A stretch of 64,000 nucleotides of DNA. Source: Clostridia bacterium. Lineage in GTDB: Bacteria; Bacillota; Clostridia; Oscillospirales; Acutalibacteraceae. Every line of letters begins with the position of its first letter. The first letter of the stretch is position 1. The notes below the pieces were generated by a model. That model ran no database searches. It had not been told where the DNA came from and worked only from the letters and a program-made list of their open reading frames with translations. The DNA lies in NCBI GenBank assembly GCA_017399175.1, contig JAFQEE010000042.1, positions 124,001 to 188,000 on the forward strand, in the 5' to 3' direction. Position numbers and translations under genes: made by a program. This document shows, in pieces, positions 62,757 through 64,000 of this stretch.

Positions 62757-63453
62757 TTTTAACCTCCGAAATATTATAATTTATTATTCCAAAAGCAATT
62801 GATAATGCCATTTGTTGTTGATAGTTATAGTTTTTTAAATTATTAAGTTCATCTGTATTTGAAATAAAACCACATTCAACCATTACAGTCGGTTTTGTTG
62901 CTTTATATAGAAGAAATATGTCAGTACCCGATTTCTTTATTACCCTGTTATTATCATGTTGTAACTGACTTGATATTGATTTTTGAATAAAATCAGCAAG
63001 TGTTTTTGATTCATCATTATTTGGCGAATAAAATGTCTGTGCACCGTGAATTCTTGAATTGCTAAATTTGTTTTGGTGAACACTTACATATAGACAATTA
63101 TCATATGAATTCATTATATCATATCTGTGGTTGATATCTGATACTTTTCTTTGTCGTATAGTGTCACCTTCTGTATGAAGGTCAGTATCTGTTGTACGAA
63201 TTGATTTGATTTTATATCCAAAGACAGACATTATATCACTTAATTTTAATGATATTTCAAGATTAATATTTTTTTCAAGTGTTCTGTCATCAGCAACAGC
63301 ACCGCCATCTTCCCCACCGTGACCTGCATCAATAATGATTATAGGAAAGGAATTCTTATAAATTGTATCCGTTGAAACCTGTTGAATTTTGCAATATAAA
63401 AGACTTAATACTATAATTATAAATGATAACAAAACTGACAAATATTTTTTCAT
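62740..63453 (-). CDS. cwlD: N-acetylmuramoyl-L-alanine amidase CwlD (Amidase_3)
   Basis: Zinc amidase of 237 aa with an N-terminal signal anchor (about 4-24). Zinc ligands: His in IIIDAGHGGEDGG, Glu in EKNINLEISLK, His in LYVSVHQNKFSNS; catalytic Glu in VMVECGFISN. CwlD removes peptides from muramic acid during formation of spore cortex muramic-lactam; size and motifs fit it well. ATG at 63453 has GGTGA upstream; an earlier ATG at 63489 has none. A sigma-E-like promoter lies just upstream. Confidence 0.88.
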   Translation of the reverse strand: MKKYLSVLLSFIIIVLSLLYCKIQQVSTDTIYKNSFPIIIIDAGHGGEDGGAVADDRTLEKNINLEISLKLSDIMSVFGYKIKSIRTTDTDLHTEGDTIRQRKVSDINHRYDIMNSYDNCLYVSVHQNKFSNSRIHGAQTFYSPNNDESKTLADFIQKSISSQLQHDNNRVIKKSGTDIFLLYKATKPTVMVECGFISNTDELNNLKNYNYQQQMALSIAFGIINYNISEVKNGSEV

Positions 63454-63468
63454 AATAATCACCATAAA

Positions 63469-63497
63469 TATATATGAAATGATTATCATTATTATAA
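63469..63497 (-). promoter_or_regulatory. Candidate sigma-E promoter of cwlD
   Basis: Minus strand TTATAAT (plus 63491-63497), 14-bp spacer, CATATATA (plus 63469-63476). Same spacing as the spoIIIA candidate, and cwlD is sigma-E controlled in Bacillus. Confidence 0.45.
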
Positions 63498-63529
63498 TTT
63501 TACATTATCATCTTTCTTTTTACAAGTAA

Positions 63530-63563
63530 AAAAATAAAGCGCACAGCAAAAACTGTACGCTTT
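63530..63563 (-). terminator. Terminator of tsf
   Basis: AAAGCGCACAG (63536-63546) pairs with CTGTACGCTTT (63553-63563) with one G-T pair. The A-run at 63528-63534 gives a minus-strand T-run. Confidence 0.8.
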
Positions 63564-63582
63564 TTCGGTCTATTTAAAGAAA

Positions 63583-64000
63583 TTACATCATACTTGCAAT
63601 TTCAGCAGCAAAGTTTTCTTCTTTCTTTTCAATGCCTTCGCCTTTTTCAAAACGAACAAAGCTTGTAAGCTTAATATCAGCGCCAAGTTCCTTAGCAACT
63701 GAATTGATGTAACCGTTTACATCGCCATCAAAGAGGTCTGAACGAACGAATGCCTGTTCAAGAAGACAAACTTCTTTAATCTGTTTTGCAAGACGACCCT
63801 GAACAAGACCAACGAAGATTTTGTTTTCTGAAATTTCAGCCTTGTGTGAAACTGCGATTTCAGCCATTGTAGCATAAGCTTCCTTTGAAATGAAGTTTAC
63901 AAAGTTCTTTCTCTGCTTCTGGTCAAGACCATTGTAGATTTCAGCATCTTCATCGCTCCATTTTTTATCATTAATAGCTTCTGTAATAATGCTGTTAAGG
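63583..64000 (-). CDS. tsf: Elongation factor Ts (5' end outside window)
   Basis: C-terminal part of EF-Ts, the nucleotide exchange factor for EF-Tu. About 138 residues are visible and the frame stays open to the window edge. IKEVCLLEQAFVRSDLFDG and LTSFVRFEKGEGIEKKEENFAAEIA are clear family features of the C-terminal core. The internal Met at 63867 is not the start. rpsB would be expected beyond the edge. Confidence 0.93.
   Translation of the reverse strand, partial: LNSIITEAINDKKWSDEDAEIYNGLDQKQRKNFVNFISKEAYATMAEIAVSHKAEISENKIFVGLVQGRLAKQIKEVCLLEQAFVRSDLFDGDVNGYINSVAKELGADIKLTSFVRFEKGEGIEKKEENFAAEIASMM

Noticed and set aside
63478..63493. Fur-box-like AATGATTATCATTATT upstream of cwlD
   Set aside because: 15 of the first 16 positions match the Fur consensus but the last three do not. 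The region is AT-rich, and a sigma-E promoter reading explains the same bases in a sporulation gene.

Overview
The window is a low-GC chromosomal segment from an anaerobic, spore-forming Firmicute of the class Clostridia. It is most likely a gut-type Oscillospirales/Ruminococcaceae-like genome; this placement is inferred from gene content and style and no database was searched. The sporulation genes spoIIIAA-AH, cotJABC, a cwlD-type amidase and a SpoIIM-like gene, together with clostridial-style T-box and L-box control, support it. Almost the whole window is ordinary chromosomal backbone. Coding density is high and genes sit in short operons ended by clear hairpin-plus-T terminators, several of them bidirectional.

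Layout. 1-4.6 kb: the end of a NUDIX gene, then a minus-strand nucleoside salvage operon (membrane CxxC protein, deoC, deoB, cdd, deoA/pdp). 4.7-5.8 kb: cotJA-cotJB-cotJC. 5.8-8.4 kb: a minus-strand pair, GH84 hexosaminidase and DUF4434-like protein, both predicted cytoplasmic. 8.6-12.5 kb: two-subunit aconitase X, tRNA-Ser(GGA), an AGCS-type amino acid/Na+ symporter and an Amidase_6-like protein. 12.5-16.4 kb: a CapA-like protein, then the most accessory-looking stretch of the window. That stretch holds two palindromic elements, a zinc-ribbon/TPR/coiled-coil gene, structured repeats, and tRNA-Leu(TAG) with a duplicated 3' end. 16.4-22.9 kb: a cytoplasmic GH2 glycosidase with a WYL regulator, then pgk-tpiA-gpmI. 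23.2-30.9 kb: uvrB-uvrA and a large YfhO membrane protein.

31-45.1 kb: a long plus-strand run of spoIIIAA-AH, nusB, a TsaD-like M22 protein, xseA-xseB, a prenyl synthase, dxs, tlyA, nadK, argR and recN. 45.1-46.6 kb: tyrS behind a tyrosine T-box. 46.8-47.9 kb: a membrane-anchored XRE regulator. 47.9-51 kb: minus-strand asd-dapA-dapB behind a lysine riboswitch. 51-54.9 kb: queA, tgt, yajC, a TIGR04086-like membrane protein and a SpoIIM-like protein, converging on a Xer recombinase. 55.85-56.58 kb: an unusually AT-rich non-coding stretch with repeated TTTTGTATAAT motifs. 56.6-63.5 kb: a minus-strand series (HD hydrolase, two GNATs, ECF-like sigma factor, hypothetical proteins, deoxyinosine glycosylase, small P-loop kinase, GME-fold-like protein, radA, cwlD). 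The window ends inside tsf.

The genes form several coherent units: nucleoside scavenging into pentose phosphate; glycan trimming in the cytoplasm; lower glycolysis; the SpoIIIA channel under a probable sigma-E promoter; isoprenoid precursor synthesis; and diaminopimelate synthesis under lysine control. I found no CRISPR array, prophage, transposase or recognisable defence island. I do not see a convincing new system. The best candidates for follow-up are the repeat-rich island around 13.8-16.3 kb, the start regions in which a terminator hairpin carries the next gene's ribosome binding site, and the motif-rich AT island at 55.85-56.58 kb.
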